A stretch of 38,701 bases of DNA from Marinobacter shengliensis (GTDB taxonomy: Bacteria > Pseudomonadota > Gammaproteobacteria > Pseudomonadales > Oleiphilaceae): positions 1 through 38,701 of the forward strand of contig NZ_PXNO01000024.1 in NCBI RefSeq assembly GCF_003007715.1, in the 5' to 3' direction. A model generated the notes under the pieces. That model did not search any database. It worked only from the letters and a program-made list of their open reading frames with translations, and had not been told where the DNA came from. Position 1 is the first letter of the stretch. Each line of letters starts with the position of its first letter. Both the position numbers and the translations under genes were made by a program. Positions 32,131 through 38,701 of this stretch are shown here, in pieces.

Positions 32131-32664
32131 TCAGTCAGTCTGTTGCGGGGAGCGGGCGTCGGTCCCGATGAACAGGTACACGGAATGTCGGCGGTGGTCT
32201 TCTACCCGGTGCAAGGCGACAGCCGGTGCCTTGGGCTCGCCACTTGTGAACTGAATTCGCTCGCCCGCGGGCTTGCCATCACGCTCTCGAACGCCCTTTT
32301 CGGCTTGCCAATTTGGCCCAAGGCACTCAAACAGTTCGCTTGCGGCACGGGCGTGCATGGTTTCCGCAACCTCCTTATCCGGAGCAGACACTGTGCAGGT
32401 ATAGGCGGAGTCTCCGTTGCCCCAGGCCCAGATCTCGCAATGGCCCTTGATCAGTTGCTCTTTTGCCCGGTAGATGGTCACAGAATTGAAGTTGCTGCTG
32501 CTTCCCCGGTAATCAGCGAAGCCGGTGGGATAATCCGCCACTATGTTCTGAAGGGTAGCGCAGGGATCTTCCGTACCACTGGTAACAGGTTGGAAACTGC
32601 TGCATCCGGCAAGTGCCGCGCTCGCCATAGTAATAACGAGAGCCGTGGTTGTGTTTCTGACCAT
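32131..32664 (-). CDS. Small lipoprotein of unknown function, first gene of the SigK-like unit
   Basis: The start is ATG 32664 with AAGGA upstream; a TTG one codon earlier is also in frame. The 177-residue product has a lipoprotein leader ending LAGC and then SSF, so outer-membrane sorting is expected. The mature part contains five further cysteines (in CATL, GHCEIW, YTCTV and FECLG) and a C-terminal FTSGEPKAPAVALHRVEDHRRHSVYLFIG segment. I recognise no domain. Its stop is 7 nt before the sigma start, which suggests co-transcription and possibly a part in the signal or output. Confidence 0.65.
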   Translation of the reverse strand: MVRNTTTALVITMASAALAGCSSFQPVTSGTEDPCATLQNIVADYPTGFADYRGSSSNFNSVTIYRAKEQLIKGHCEIWAWGNGDSAYTCTVSAPDKEVAETMHARAASELFECLGPNWQAEKGVRERDGKPAGERIQFTSGEPKAPAVALHRVEDHRRHSVYLFIGTDARSPQQTD

Positions 32665-32746
32665 CAATCGGTTCCTTCGCTGAATAGGGGGCTAAAGAGC
32701 ATTTGAGCTTAACTGTAGAAGCGATGCAAAGGCCAGACAAGCAAGA

Positions 32747-33727
32747 TCAAAGTTGTTGGCGCGAGATGCCCTGCCGCACCCGAATAATATCTGCCATGAC
32801 CGCCAGGGCAATTTCTGCGGGCGTTTTGCTGCCGATATTCAAACCTACGGGCATATGAATCCTGCGGATCTGTTGCTCGGTCAGTCCGCCAATGCGCACC
32901 AGACGTTCCCGCCGCTTTTCTGAGGTTTTCATGGACCCCATCACGCCGATGTAAAAAGCGTCGGTTTTCACGGCTTCCATCATGGCGGTATCGTCAATGC
33001 GCGGGTCATGGGTGAGCGCGACCACTGCGGTAGCGCGATGGCAGCCCTCACGGGCAATAAACACCGAGGGCAGCTCCTGTTGGAGTGTCACGTCCGCCAG
33101 GTTGAAGTGCCGAACTTCCTCGGGCCTTGGGTCGCACACAATGACTTCAAAGCCCAAGCTGTGTGCAAAGCTTGCGCAGGCGGTGGCAACCGGTGACAAC
33201 CCTGCAATAACCAATCGCGAAACCGGGCCAACACGCAATCTCAGGCGGGCCCGGTCTGTCTCTTCGGTAACCCGTGCGCCCAACTCGCTCTCTGGTTCCA
33301 GGTGAATGTCTCCGGTTTCCAGTGATACCACCCGGGCAATCGGCCCGTCTCCCGATAGTGCTGACTGCAGCGCCAGAAAATGCTCTCGGGAAGCCGAAGA
33401 TGCTGGCCAGTGCTCAATCAGAACATCCAGTACTCCGCCACAGGGGAGGGTTACGCGGGGATTGTTTGGGCCGTCCGGAGCGCCGTAGCGAATGCGATTA
33501 ATGCGCCCTTTGAAGGTGTTGTCCTGCAGGCGGGCCAGAAAATCTTCTTCCACGCACCCACCGGAAAGCGAGCCGTAGTGGGCACCATCCTGCCGGGCGA
33601 TCAGCCAGGAACCCGGCGCTCGGGGTGAGGAGCCAAAGGTGCTCACCACCGTACAGAACCAGAAGTCATGCCCCTCATCACACCAATGCAAGGCTTGTTC
33701 AACAACTTTACTATCCAGTGGCTGCAT
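32747..33727 (-). CDS. XdhC/CoxI-family protein
   Basis: A 326-residue protein. The N-terminal XdhC domain has FWFCTVVSTFGSSPRAPGSWL and YGSLSGGCVEEDFLARL with the family Cys. The C-terminal Rossmann part has RLVIAGLSPVATACASFAHSLGFEVIVCDPRPEE, then VVALTHDPRIDDTAMMEAV and FYIGVMGSMKTSEKR. XdhC proteins insert sulfurated molybdenum cofactor into xanthine-dehydrogenase-type enzymes. No xdhA/xdhB or other molybdenum hydroxylase lies in the window, so it is an orphan here. The nucleotide-binding loop reads GLSPVA rather than the usual GxGxxA. Start ATG 33727 has a weak ribosome site. Confidence 0.9.
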   Translation of the reverse strand: MQPLDSKVVEQALHWCDEGHDFWFCTVVSTFGSSPRAPGSWLIARQDGAHYGSLSGGCVEEDFLARLQDNTFKGRINRIRYGAPDGPNNPRVTLPCGGVLDVLIEHWPASSASREHFLALQSALSGDGPIARVVSLETGDIHLEPESELGARVTEETDRARLRLRVGPVSRLVIAGLSPVATACASFAHSLGFEVIVCDPRPEEVRHFNLADVTLQQELPSVFIAREGCHRATAVVALTHDPRIDDTAMMEAVKTDAFYIGVMGSMKTSEKRRERLVRIGGLTEQQIRRIHMPVGLNIGSKTPAEIALAVMADIIRVRQGISRQQL

Positions 33728-33770
33728 GCAGAGATCGCTGTGTAGATGGATTCAAAGGCGGCCAGGCCGG

Positions 33771-33799
33771 CTCGCAGCATAGCCCAGATTGTCTATAAT
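33771..33799 (+). promoter_or_regulatory. Candidate promoter of the amidohydrolase gene
   Basis: A consensus -10 box TATAAT lies at 33794-33799, 28 nt before ATG 33827. The -35 position (33771-33776, CTCGCA) is poor, so an activator or a weak promoter is implied. Confidence 0.4.
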
Positions 33800-33826
33800 C
33801 GGGTACAAATCACAAGGAGCTGTCTG

Positions 33827-35299
33827 ATGCCTGCGACACCCCACGCCGTTAAATTTCATCCGTTGCATCACCACCACGCCCACGGCGCCTGCCAATGTGG
33901 CTCACCTTTATTGACACAGTTCCATGAGCGCATGATGGCGGACATCAGTCGCCGCCAATTCATCGGAGGTATGGCCGGTGTGATGGCGATGTTTGCGGCA
34001 TTGCACGCCCCGAGCGTACTGAGCCAGCAGCCAAAAGACGACAACCGGCCGATGCTGCTGAAAAACCTGAGGTTGTTTGATGGCAGCGGCGGGCCACTGC
34101 GTGACGGCGTAGCCATTCGCATTCAGGACGGCCGTATTCAGGCCCTGCTCTCCAACGCTGAGGATGCCGGTGATGCAGAGGTCATTGATTGCGGCGGTCG
34201 TGTTGTCATGCCGGGGCTGATTGACGCCCACTGGCACACCACGCTGGCGGGCATCAGCCAGCTGGAAGCCATGACCGCAGACCCAGGCTACGTGCATCTG
34301 GTTGCAGCCAAAGAGGCCGAACGCACCCTGATGCGTGGTGTTACCTCGGTTCGAGACGTAGGCGGCCCCTCGTTCGCCCTAAAACGCGCTATCGACAAGG
34401 GCATTGTGGATGGTCCAAGAATTTTCCCGGCCGGTGCCATGATTTCCCAAACTTCCGGCCATGGCGATTTTCGCATGCGGCACGAAGTGCCGAGGGGGAC
34501 AGCCTCGCCTCTGAGTGAGCAGGAAAAACAGGGCGTTGCCGTGATTGCTGATGGTGAAGCCGAAGTGCTCCGGCGCACCCGTGAACAGCTGATGCTGGGT
34601 GCCTCCCAGATCAAACTGATGGCCGGCGGTGGTGTGGCCTCCACCTATGACCCGCTGGACAGCACCCAGTTTACCGAACGGGAACTGCGCGCCGCCGTAG
34701 AGGCAGCAGACGACTGGGGCACCTACGTGGCCGTACACGTTTACACATCCAAGGGCATTCAGCGATCTTTGCGCGCAGGGGTAAAGTCCATCGAGCATGG
34801 CCAGCTGGCTGATGAGGAAAGCGTGCGGATGATGGCCGGCGAGGGTGCCTGGTGGAGCCTGCAACCCTTCCTGCAGGATGAAGACTCCAATGTCTATCCC
34901 GATGCCGCGCGCCGCGAATCACAACGTATGGTGGCCGAAGGCACCTTGCGTGCCTACGAGATGGCCCAACGCTTTGACGTCAAGACAGCTTGGGGCACCG
35001 ATATACTCTTCAGCCCCCAGAACACCAAAAACCAGTTGCGACACCTGGCCAAACTCACGCGCTTCTACGACTCGCTCACTACACTGGCCATGGCGACCGG
35101 CCGTAATGGTGAACTACTCGCCATGTCCGGACCAAGAAGCCCGTACAAGGGCAAACTTGGCACCATAGAGCCCGAGGCTCTGGCAGACCTGTTGGTGGTG
35201 GATGGCAACCCGGAGCAGGGATTGGAGTTTCTGAATGAACCAGAAAACACCCTCCGGCTAATTATGAAGGGAGGGCGTGTACATAAAAATACTCTCTGA
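33827..35299 (+). CDS. Tat-exported amidohydrolase (imidazolonepropionase-like metal hydrolase)
   Basis: The start is ATG 33827, 7 nt after AAGGAG; an upstream in-frame start at 33746 has no such site. The 490-residue protein has an unusual His/Cys-rich leader (residues 11-24, HPLHHHHAHGACQC) and then a twin-arginine signal (SRRQF at 41-45, followed by a hydrophobic stretch). The amidohydrolase barrel has metal ligands His135 and His137 (DAHWHT), the bridging-lysine candidate Lys263 (IKLMAGGG), His304 (VAVHVYT), His324 (IEHGQL) and Asp392 (AWGTDI). All catalytic positions are present. Relatives include secreted prolidase-like and imidazolonepropionase-like enzymes; the substrate cannot be told. 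The Tat route fits cytoplasmic metal loading before export. Confidence 0.9.
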   Translation: MPATPHAVKFHPLHHHHAHGACQCGSPLLTQFHERMMADISRRQFIGGMAGVMAMFAALHAPSVLSQQPKDDNRPMLLKNLRLFDGSGGPLRDGVAIRIQDGRIQALLSNAEDAGDAEVIDCGGRVVMPGLIDAHWHTTLAGISQLEAMTADPGYVHLVAAKEAERTLMRGVTSVRDVGGPSFALKRAIDKGIVDGPRIFPAGAMISQTSGHGDFRMRHEVPRGTASPLSEQEKQGVAVIADGEAEVLRRTREQLMLGASQIKLMAGGGVASTYDPLDSTQFTERELRAAVEAADDWGTYVAVHVYTSKGIQRSLRAGVKSIEHGQLADEESVRMMAGEGAWWSLQPFLQDEDSNVYPDAARRESQRMVAEGTLRAYEMAQRFDVKTAWGTDILFSPQNTKNQLRHLAKLTRFYDSLTTLAMATGRNGELLAMSGPRSPYKGKLGTIEPEALADLLVVDGNPEQGLEFLNEPENTLRLIMKGGRVHKNTL

Positions 35300-35355
35300 T
35301 CTTCTGCTATTCGATTGGTCGTAACCTTACGTTCACAAGGAGGCGCCGGGGGAGG

Positions 35356-36009
35356 TTAAACCAATCCCAGCCTCTCCGCAGCTTCGCGAATTTGGGTGTC
35401 GTGACTCAGACCGAGCTTTTGCATGGCATCTCGTTTCTGGCGACTGATGGTCTTCTCACTGCGGTTGAGGTGCAGGGCGATTTGTTTACCGGACAGTCCG
35501 CTTGCACTCAGGCGGAGAACTTCCAGTTCCCGATGCGTCAGGGTTTCCCGATTTCCCCGCTGGTCCGCCTGATAGTTCGTAAGGCGCGTTTTCAGCTCAC
35601 TGCTAATAAACGTCTTACCCTGGGTAACAGTTCGAACGGCATCCGCGAGATCTTTTAATCTCTCGCGTTTGTCAAAGAGCCCGTTAACGCCTTTTTTGAG
35701 CATGGCCTGCGCAACACCGATATTCTGAATCGTCGTTATAACGATTATTTTCATAATCGGGTAATTGCGACGAAGGAAACTGATCAGATCAAGCCCATCA
35801 GAGAAGCTGCTTCCGGGCATGTTGTAATCTGTGATCAACAGATCGCACCAGTTGTTTTTAAGAACATCGAGAAGATTATCGACACTTTCCGGTGTGCCGA
35901 CAATATTGGCCTGTATCCGAGAATCGAATGTCAGGATGGAGTTAATGCCCGCGAGTACAACGGGATGATCGTCTGCGATTACAACATTGATCGCTGGTCC
36001 TTCGGTCAT
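35356..36009 (-). CDS. NarL/RcsB-type response regulator
   Basis: A 217-residue regulator. The receiver domain has the acidic pair Asp13-Asp14 (VVIADDHPVVLAG), phospho-acceptor Asp61 (LLITDYNMPG), a Thr in VITTI and a conserved Lys in LFDKRERL. The LuxR-type helix-turn-helix is LTHRELEVLRLSASGLSGKQIALHLNRSEKTISRQKRDAMQKLG. The wording (SFSDGLDLISFLRR; EKTISRQK) is closest to the RcsB group. No histidine kinase or phosphotransfer gene is in the window, so it is an orphan here. It converges with the amidohydrolase gene over 56 nt, where I see no clear terminator. Confidence 0.92.
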   Translation of the reverse strand: MTEGPAINVVIADDHPVVLAGINSILTFDSRIQANIVGTPESVDNLLDVLKNNWCDLLITDYNMPGSSFSDGLDLISFLRRNYPIMKIIVITTIQNIGVAQAMLKKGVNGLFDKRERLKDLADAVRTVTQGKTFISSELKTRLTNYQADQRGNRETLTHRELEVLRLSASGLSGKQIALHLNRSEKTISRQKRDAMQKLGLSHDTQIREAAERLGLV

Positions 36010-36453
36010 GCTCAGTCTCGACTCCTGCCTTTGATTATTACACGGCTGACCAATTGCCTGGAGCTGGTTTGGTTAGCGTGTTGCATACCCGTCCATCGGT
36101 TTGTTTCAGTTCGCTATTCGCAGCGGATTCTACCGTTACAAAATCAGAAAAATGACTGGCATTCGGTTTATACGAACGCATTGGCTTACGGTTCAGCCCG
36201 GCAGTCCCAAAAGGGGGTGACTGAGGTTGTTACTTGATCTGGGTCAATATACTGAGTGGAGCTGTGTAGCCTCGCCCATCGAACTATGGCGTTCATGCTG
36301 ATCGCCATGGCCCTCGTGTGAAATTCAATCACCGCACGTAGCGGTTTAATTGAAGTTTGAGATTATTCCCATGTTTTGTGCTGTAGATCACCGGTATTGT
36401 GTCGCCCGATTTGAGGGGCCGCGCGACGGCAAATGCACTTTGGAGGCACAAGA
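36010..36453. other. 444-bp divergent intergenic region
   Basis: The spacer separates the response regulator (minus) from the OmpA-family gene (plus). I see no credible coding frame. It holds an FNR/Anr-like palindrome next to a TATACT box near 36234-36253. A small stem (ATGGCG 36286-36291 with CGCCAT 36303-36308) lies in what would be a leader of about 190 nt. The rest shows nothing I can name. Confidence 0.5.
36234..36253. promoter_or_regulatory. FNR/Anr-like box overlapping a candidate -10 element
   Basis: TTGATCTGGGTCAA (36234-36247) matches the FNR/Anr consensus TTGAT-N4-ATCAA except for one base in the right half. It is directly followed by TATACT (36248-36253), a good -10 box on the plus strand. 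Binding there would more likely repress than activate the plus-strand promoter, while a position suited to activating the divergent regulator is also possible. Confidence 0.4.
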
Positions 36454-37515
36454 ATGCGCTCAGAAATTCGCAGTCGGAGCAGGGGGATTGCCTTGAGTGT
36501 ATGCTTGATCACTGTCTTCTCAGCTCCTGCTGGTGCGATAGGCGCCAGCGATACGCCAATCTATCCGTCGCCGATCCTGGGCATTAAAGCAGGCTATCAA
36601 ACAGTCACCGGGCAGAATCAAGGGGCCGACAGTTCTGGTGGAGGGCTTGTTGGTGCTTACACGGGGCTTCGCTTTTCACCTCGCTTTCAGTGGGAGCTGG
36701 GTTATCAAACACACAACCAGTTCAATGCCAGCGGAATCTCTGACAGAGTACGGTCTTTGCTTTACGAATCCGCCCTTCGCTACGACTGGTATTTCCAACA
36801 GGAAATGAGCGCTTACGGAAGGTTTGGGCTCGCGTTCTGGGATGTTGAAGCCTCGGGGGCTTTTGGGAGAAGCGACGAAGGGCTCTCCCCCCTTGGCGAA
36901 ATTGGGTTTCATTACCGAATCAATCGCAATGCCGGAATTAACATTGGGTACCAGTATATTGATTCAATCGGTCGTGGCGGGGAGGCCCGGTACGATAGTT
37001 TTGCGCTGATCGCTGGTTTGGTATTCAGTTTTGGTTCTGAAAAAAACGGTAGCCGACATGTCGGAGAGGTTTTCCAGGAGCAGGATCAGTTCTCCTTTCA
37101 GTTGACGTCCGCAACCGGTGGCGCAGTAGTTCAGCACAGATGCACCGCCAACGGTGATGAGGTCCTTCGGGAGGGGCAAACACTTCATTCGATATTCTTT
37201 CGGATTAATGAGCAAGTGGCGTCATTATCGGACTACGACGCACTTGCTGGCGTTATCGATATGTTGGGTCAACAGCCTTCACTTGAAGTTGAACTTGTTG
37301 GCTACACTGACAGCTCGGGCAGTGCGTCCTACAATCAGCATCTGTCGCAAAGGCGAGCAGAGTTTGTTGGTGATATTCTGTTGGCCAACGGAGTCAATGC
37401 AACCCGCCTTCATGTTCGCGGGGGAGGAGCTTTGGACGAGGGGGTTGTGACGGAGCAGGAGCGAGCACAACAGCGCCGTGTTGACATAAATGTCGTGGCG
37501 TCTCAGTGCATATGA
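36454..37515 (+). CDS. OmpA-family outer-membrane protein with peptidoglycan-binding domain
   Basis: The start is ATG 36454 with GGAGG 9 nt upstream. The 353-residue protein has a signal peptide (IALSVCLITVFSAPAGA). An N-terminal eight-strand-type barrel follows (about 40-200: LGIKAGYQTVTG, GAYTGLRFSPRFQWELGYQT, YGRFGLAFWDVEA, AGINIGYQYID, FALIAGLVFSFG). The OmpA C-terminal domain is at about 245-350, with LVGYTDSSGSASYNQHLSQRRAEFV carrying the Asp and Arg that hold diaminopimelate. It joins outer membrane and cell wall. The barrel resembles the OprF/OmpA-like group. Confidence 0.92.
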   Translation: MRSEIRSRSRGIALSVCLITVFSAPAGAIGASDTPIYPSPILGIKAGYQTVTGQNQGADSSGGGLVGAYTGLRFSPRFQWELGYQTHNQFNASGISDRVRSLLYESALRYDWYFQQEMSAYGRFGLAFWDVEASGAFGRSDEGLSPLGEIGFHYRINRNAGINIGYQYIDSIGRGGEARYDSFALIAGLVFSFGSEKNGSRHVGEVFQEQDQFSFQLTSATGGAVVQHRCTANGDEVLREGQTLHSIFFRINEQVASLSDYDALAGVIDMLGQQPSLEVELVGYTDSSGSASYNQHLSQRRAEFVGDILLANGVNATRLHVRGGGALDEGVVTEQERAQQRRVDINVVASQCI

Positions 37516-37546
37516 GTTGCAAGGGAATGATGATTAGCCAGGCCTG

Positions 37547-38674
37547 ATGTTTAACGCTCTTTGGTGGCCACTAGTGAACATGTTCAAGAAATTGTTCGGG
37601 GAGCATCCAGTATGGAGTTTGCTTCTTCCGGTTTTTGCGCTGAGTTTGTTGGCTATGGTTTGGGGTGGAGCCATGGGGCCGGCCGTTGCTTTTTTGGCAG
37701 TTTTCACCCTTATTGGCGTTGTTCTGGTCGCAGTCTACCACGCGGAGGTGGTCTCTCACGGAATTGGTGAGCCATTTGGTGCATTGGTTCTCGCCCTTGC
37801 GGTGACTGTCATTGAGGTGTCGTTGATCGTTTCTTTGATGTTGTCAGAGTCCGGGGACGCAAGCAGTCTGACCCGCGATACTGTTTTTGCCACCATCATG
37901 ATCGTTTGTAATGGCGTGATTGGCCTGTGCCTTCTTGTCGGAGCCCTGAAATACCACACCCTCAGCTTCCGCGTTGAGGGAACCACTCCGGCTCTGGCAG
38001 TCATTACGACGTTGGTCACCATGACGTTAATCCTGCCGGACTTTACCTTTTCCACGGAAGGCCCAACATACTCCAAGGCACAGTTGCTCTTCGCTGGAGG
38101 CATGGCTTTACTGTTGTATTTCCTGTTTGTATTCGTGCAGACAATAAGGCATCGCGACTACTTCATGCCCGATGAGTTCGACACGAAAGGCAGTGAAACT
38201 GACCAAAAACACCATTCCCGCGCCGGCCTTGTTGGCAGCGTCGTCTTGTTGGTGCTCTCCCTCGCCGCTGTGGTTGGCCTCGCTGAAATCATGGCGCCGA
38301 TCGTAGAAGGTAAAGTCGTTTCGCTGGGTTTACCCCATGCCGTGGTAGGTGTGCTGATTGCACTGATGGTGTTGTTACCTGAAACCATTGCTGCACTGAG
38401 AACCGCACTCCGTGATCAAATGCAGATAGGGTTCAACCTGGCGTTTGGCTCCGCCATGGCAAGCATTGGCTTGACCATTCCTGTTATTGCAGCCTTGTCA
38501 TTGTACCTTGGCCTGCCGATGTCACTTGGGTTGCCGCCCAAGGAAATGGCGTTGCTCGTATTAACGTTGTTCCTCACGGCTACTACTCTGATAGGGGGAA
38601 GAGCAACTATTGTTAATGGGGCTGTTCACCTGGTCGTGTTCTTCTCGTTTATATTCTTGTCATTTGTACCGTGA
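37547..38674 (+). CDS. chaA: ChaA-type Ca2+(Na+,K+)/H+ antiporter
   Basis: A 375-residue inner-membrane antiporter of the CaCA superfamily with about eleven helices. The two alpha-repeats are visible: GEPFGALVLALAVTVIEVSL at about 77-96 and LPETIAALRTALRDQMQIGFN with GSAMASIGLTIPVIA at about 283-316, with acidic residues (Glu78, Glu93, Glu285) in the ion path. A His/Asp-rich hydrophilic loop (about 205-225) separates the halves. Start ATG 37547 has a weak ribosome site; ATG 37580 is an in-frame alternative. It follows the OmpA-family gene by 31 nt and may share its transcript. The symbol is by family. Confidence 0.9.
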   Translation: MFNALWWPLVNMFKKLFGEHPVWSLLLPVFALSLLAMVWGGAMGPAVAFLAVFTLIGVVLVAVYHAEVVSHGIGEPFGALVLALAVTVIEVSLIVSLMLSESGDASSLTRDTVFATIMIVCNGVIGLCLLVGALKYHTLSFRVEGTTPALAVITTLVTMTLILPDFTFSTEGPTYSKAQLLFAGGMALLLYFLFVFVQTIRHRDYFMPDEFDTKGSETDQKHHSRAGLVGSVVLLVLSLAAVVGLAEIMAPIVEGKVVSLGLPHAVVGVLIALMVLLPETIAALRTALRDQMQIGFNLAFGSAMASIGLTIPVIAALSLYLGLPMSLGLPPKEMALLVLTLFLTATTLIGGRATIVNGAVHLVVFFSFIFLSFVP

Positions 38675-38701
38675 ATCAAAGGGATGTTTTCGAGTGTCCC
38701 T

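Noticed and set aside
1..38701. CRISPR arrays, tRNA or rRNA genes, prophage
   Set aside because: No regularly spaced repeats, no cloverleaf or rRNA-like sequence, and no phage gene set was recognised; VgrG belongs to the T6SS, not to a tail operon.

Overview
The window reads as a piece of a Gram-negative, probably gammaproteobacterial, chromosome of marine type. It carries a type VI secretion VgrG, a TolC-type outer-membrane channel, an OmpA-family barrel, several lipoproteins with clear lipoboxes, a Pot-type polyamine ABC importer and a ChaA-type antiporter. The gene content and moderately GC-rich coding style fit a Marinobacter-like organism; this is inference and no marker gene is present. 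No rRNA, tRNA, CRISPR, transposase or integrase was seen. All composition statements are by eye.

Layout. (1) 1-7290: a T6SS effector module made of the 3' part of vgrG, a DUF4123 adaptor, a VasX-like pore-forming effector, a DUF6708-like membrane protein (candidate immunity) and a SUMF1-fold lipoprotein lacking the catalytic cysteines. The first four genes overlap end to start. Base composition turns AT-richer inside the vgrG tail near 1740. (2) 7323-10776: small membrane proteins (TM2, DUF3137-like, LemA, two DUF3592-type). (3) 10865-16400: secreted subtilase and DCC-family protein (minus), AI-2E-type membrane protein (plus), an 89-bp hairpin repeat, then a translationally coupled MDR oxidoreductase and proline-racemase-family protein. 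(4) 16397-19213: an ECF sigma / zinc-finger anti-sigma / methyltransferase-membrane fusion operon, divergent from a periplasmic cupin gene. Two mirror-image ECF-type promoters with identical -35 and -10 boxes and identical 17-nt spacers lie between them. (5) 19218-23904: a PhnB-like protein and the polyamine importer operon potF-potG-potH-potI. (6) 24277-29987: a gluzincin-like lipoprotein, then a tolC-hlyD-permease-permease export operon with no ATPase. (7) 30218-32664: lipoprotein, SigK-like sigma, RskA-like anti-sigma and DUF7282-like secreted protein. (8) 32747-38674: XdhC-like protein, Tat-exported amidohydrolase with a His-rich leader, NarL/RcsB-type response regulator, OmpA-family protein and ChaA-type antiporter.

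The most interesting part is the sigma/anti-sigma/methyltransferase block. The mirrored promoters imply that the sigma factor drives both its own operon and the cupin gene, giving a compact two-armed envelope or toxicant response whose fusion enzyme (ArsM-like methyltransferase joined to a four-helix MerC-like membrane domain) I do not recognise as a described protein. The second is the T6SS cargo module, where a catalytically dead SUMF1 lipoprotein follows the effector and candidate immunity genes.
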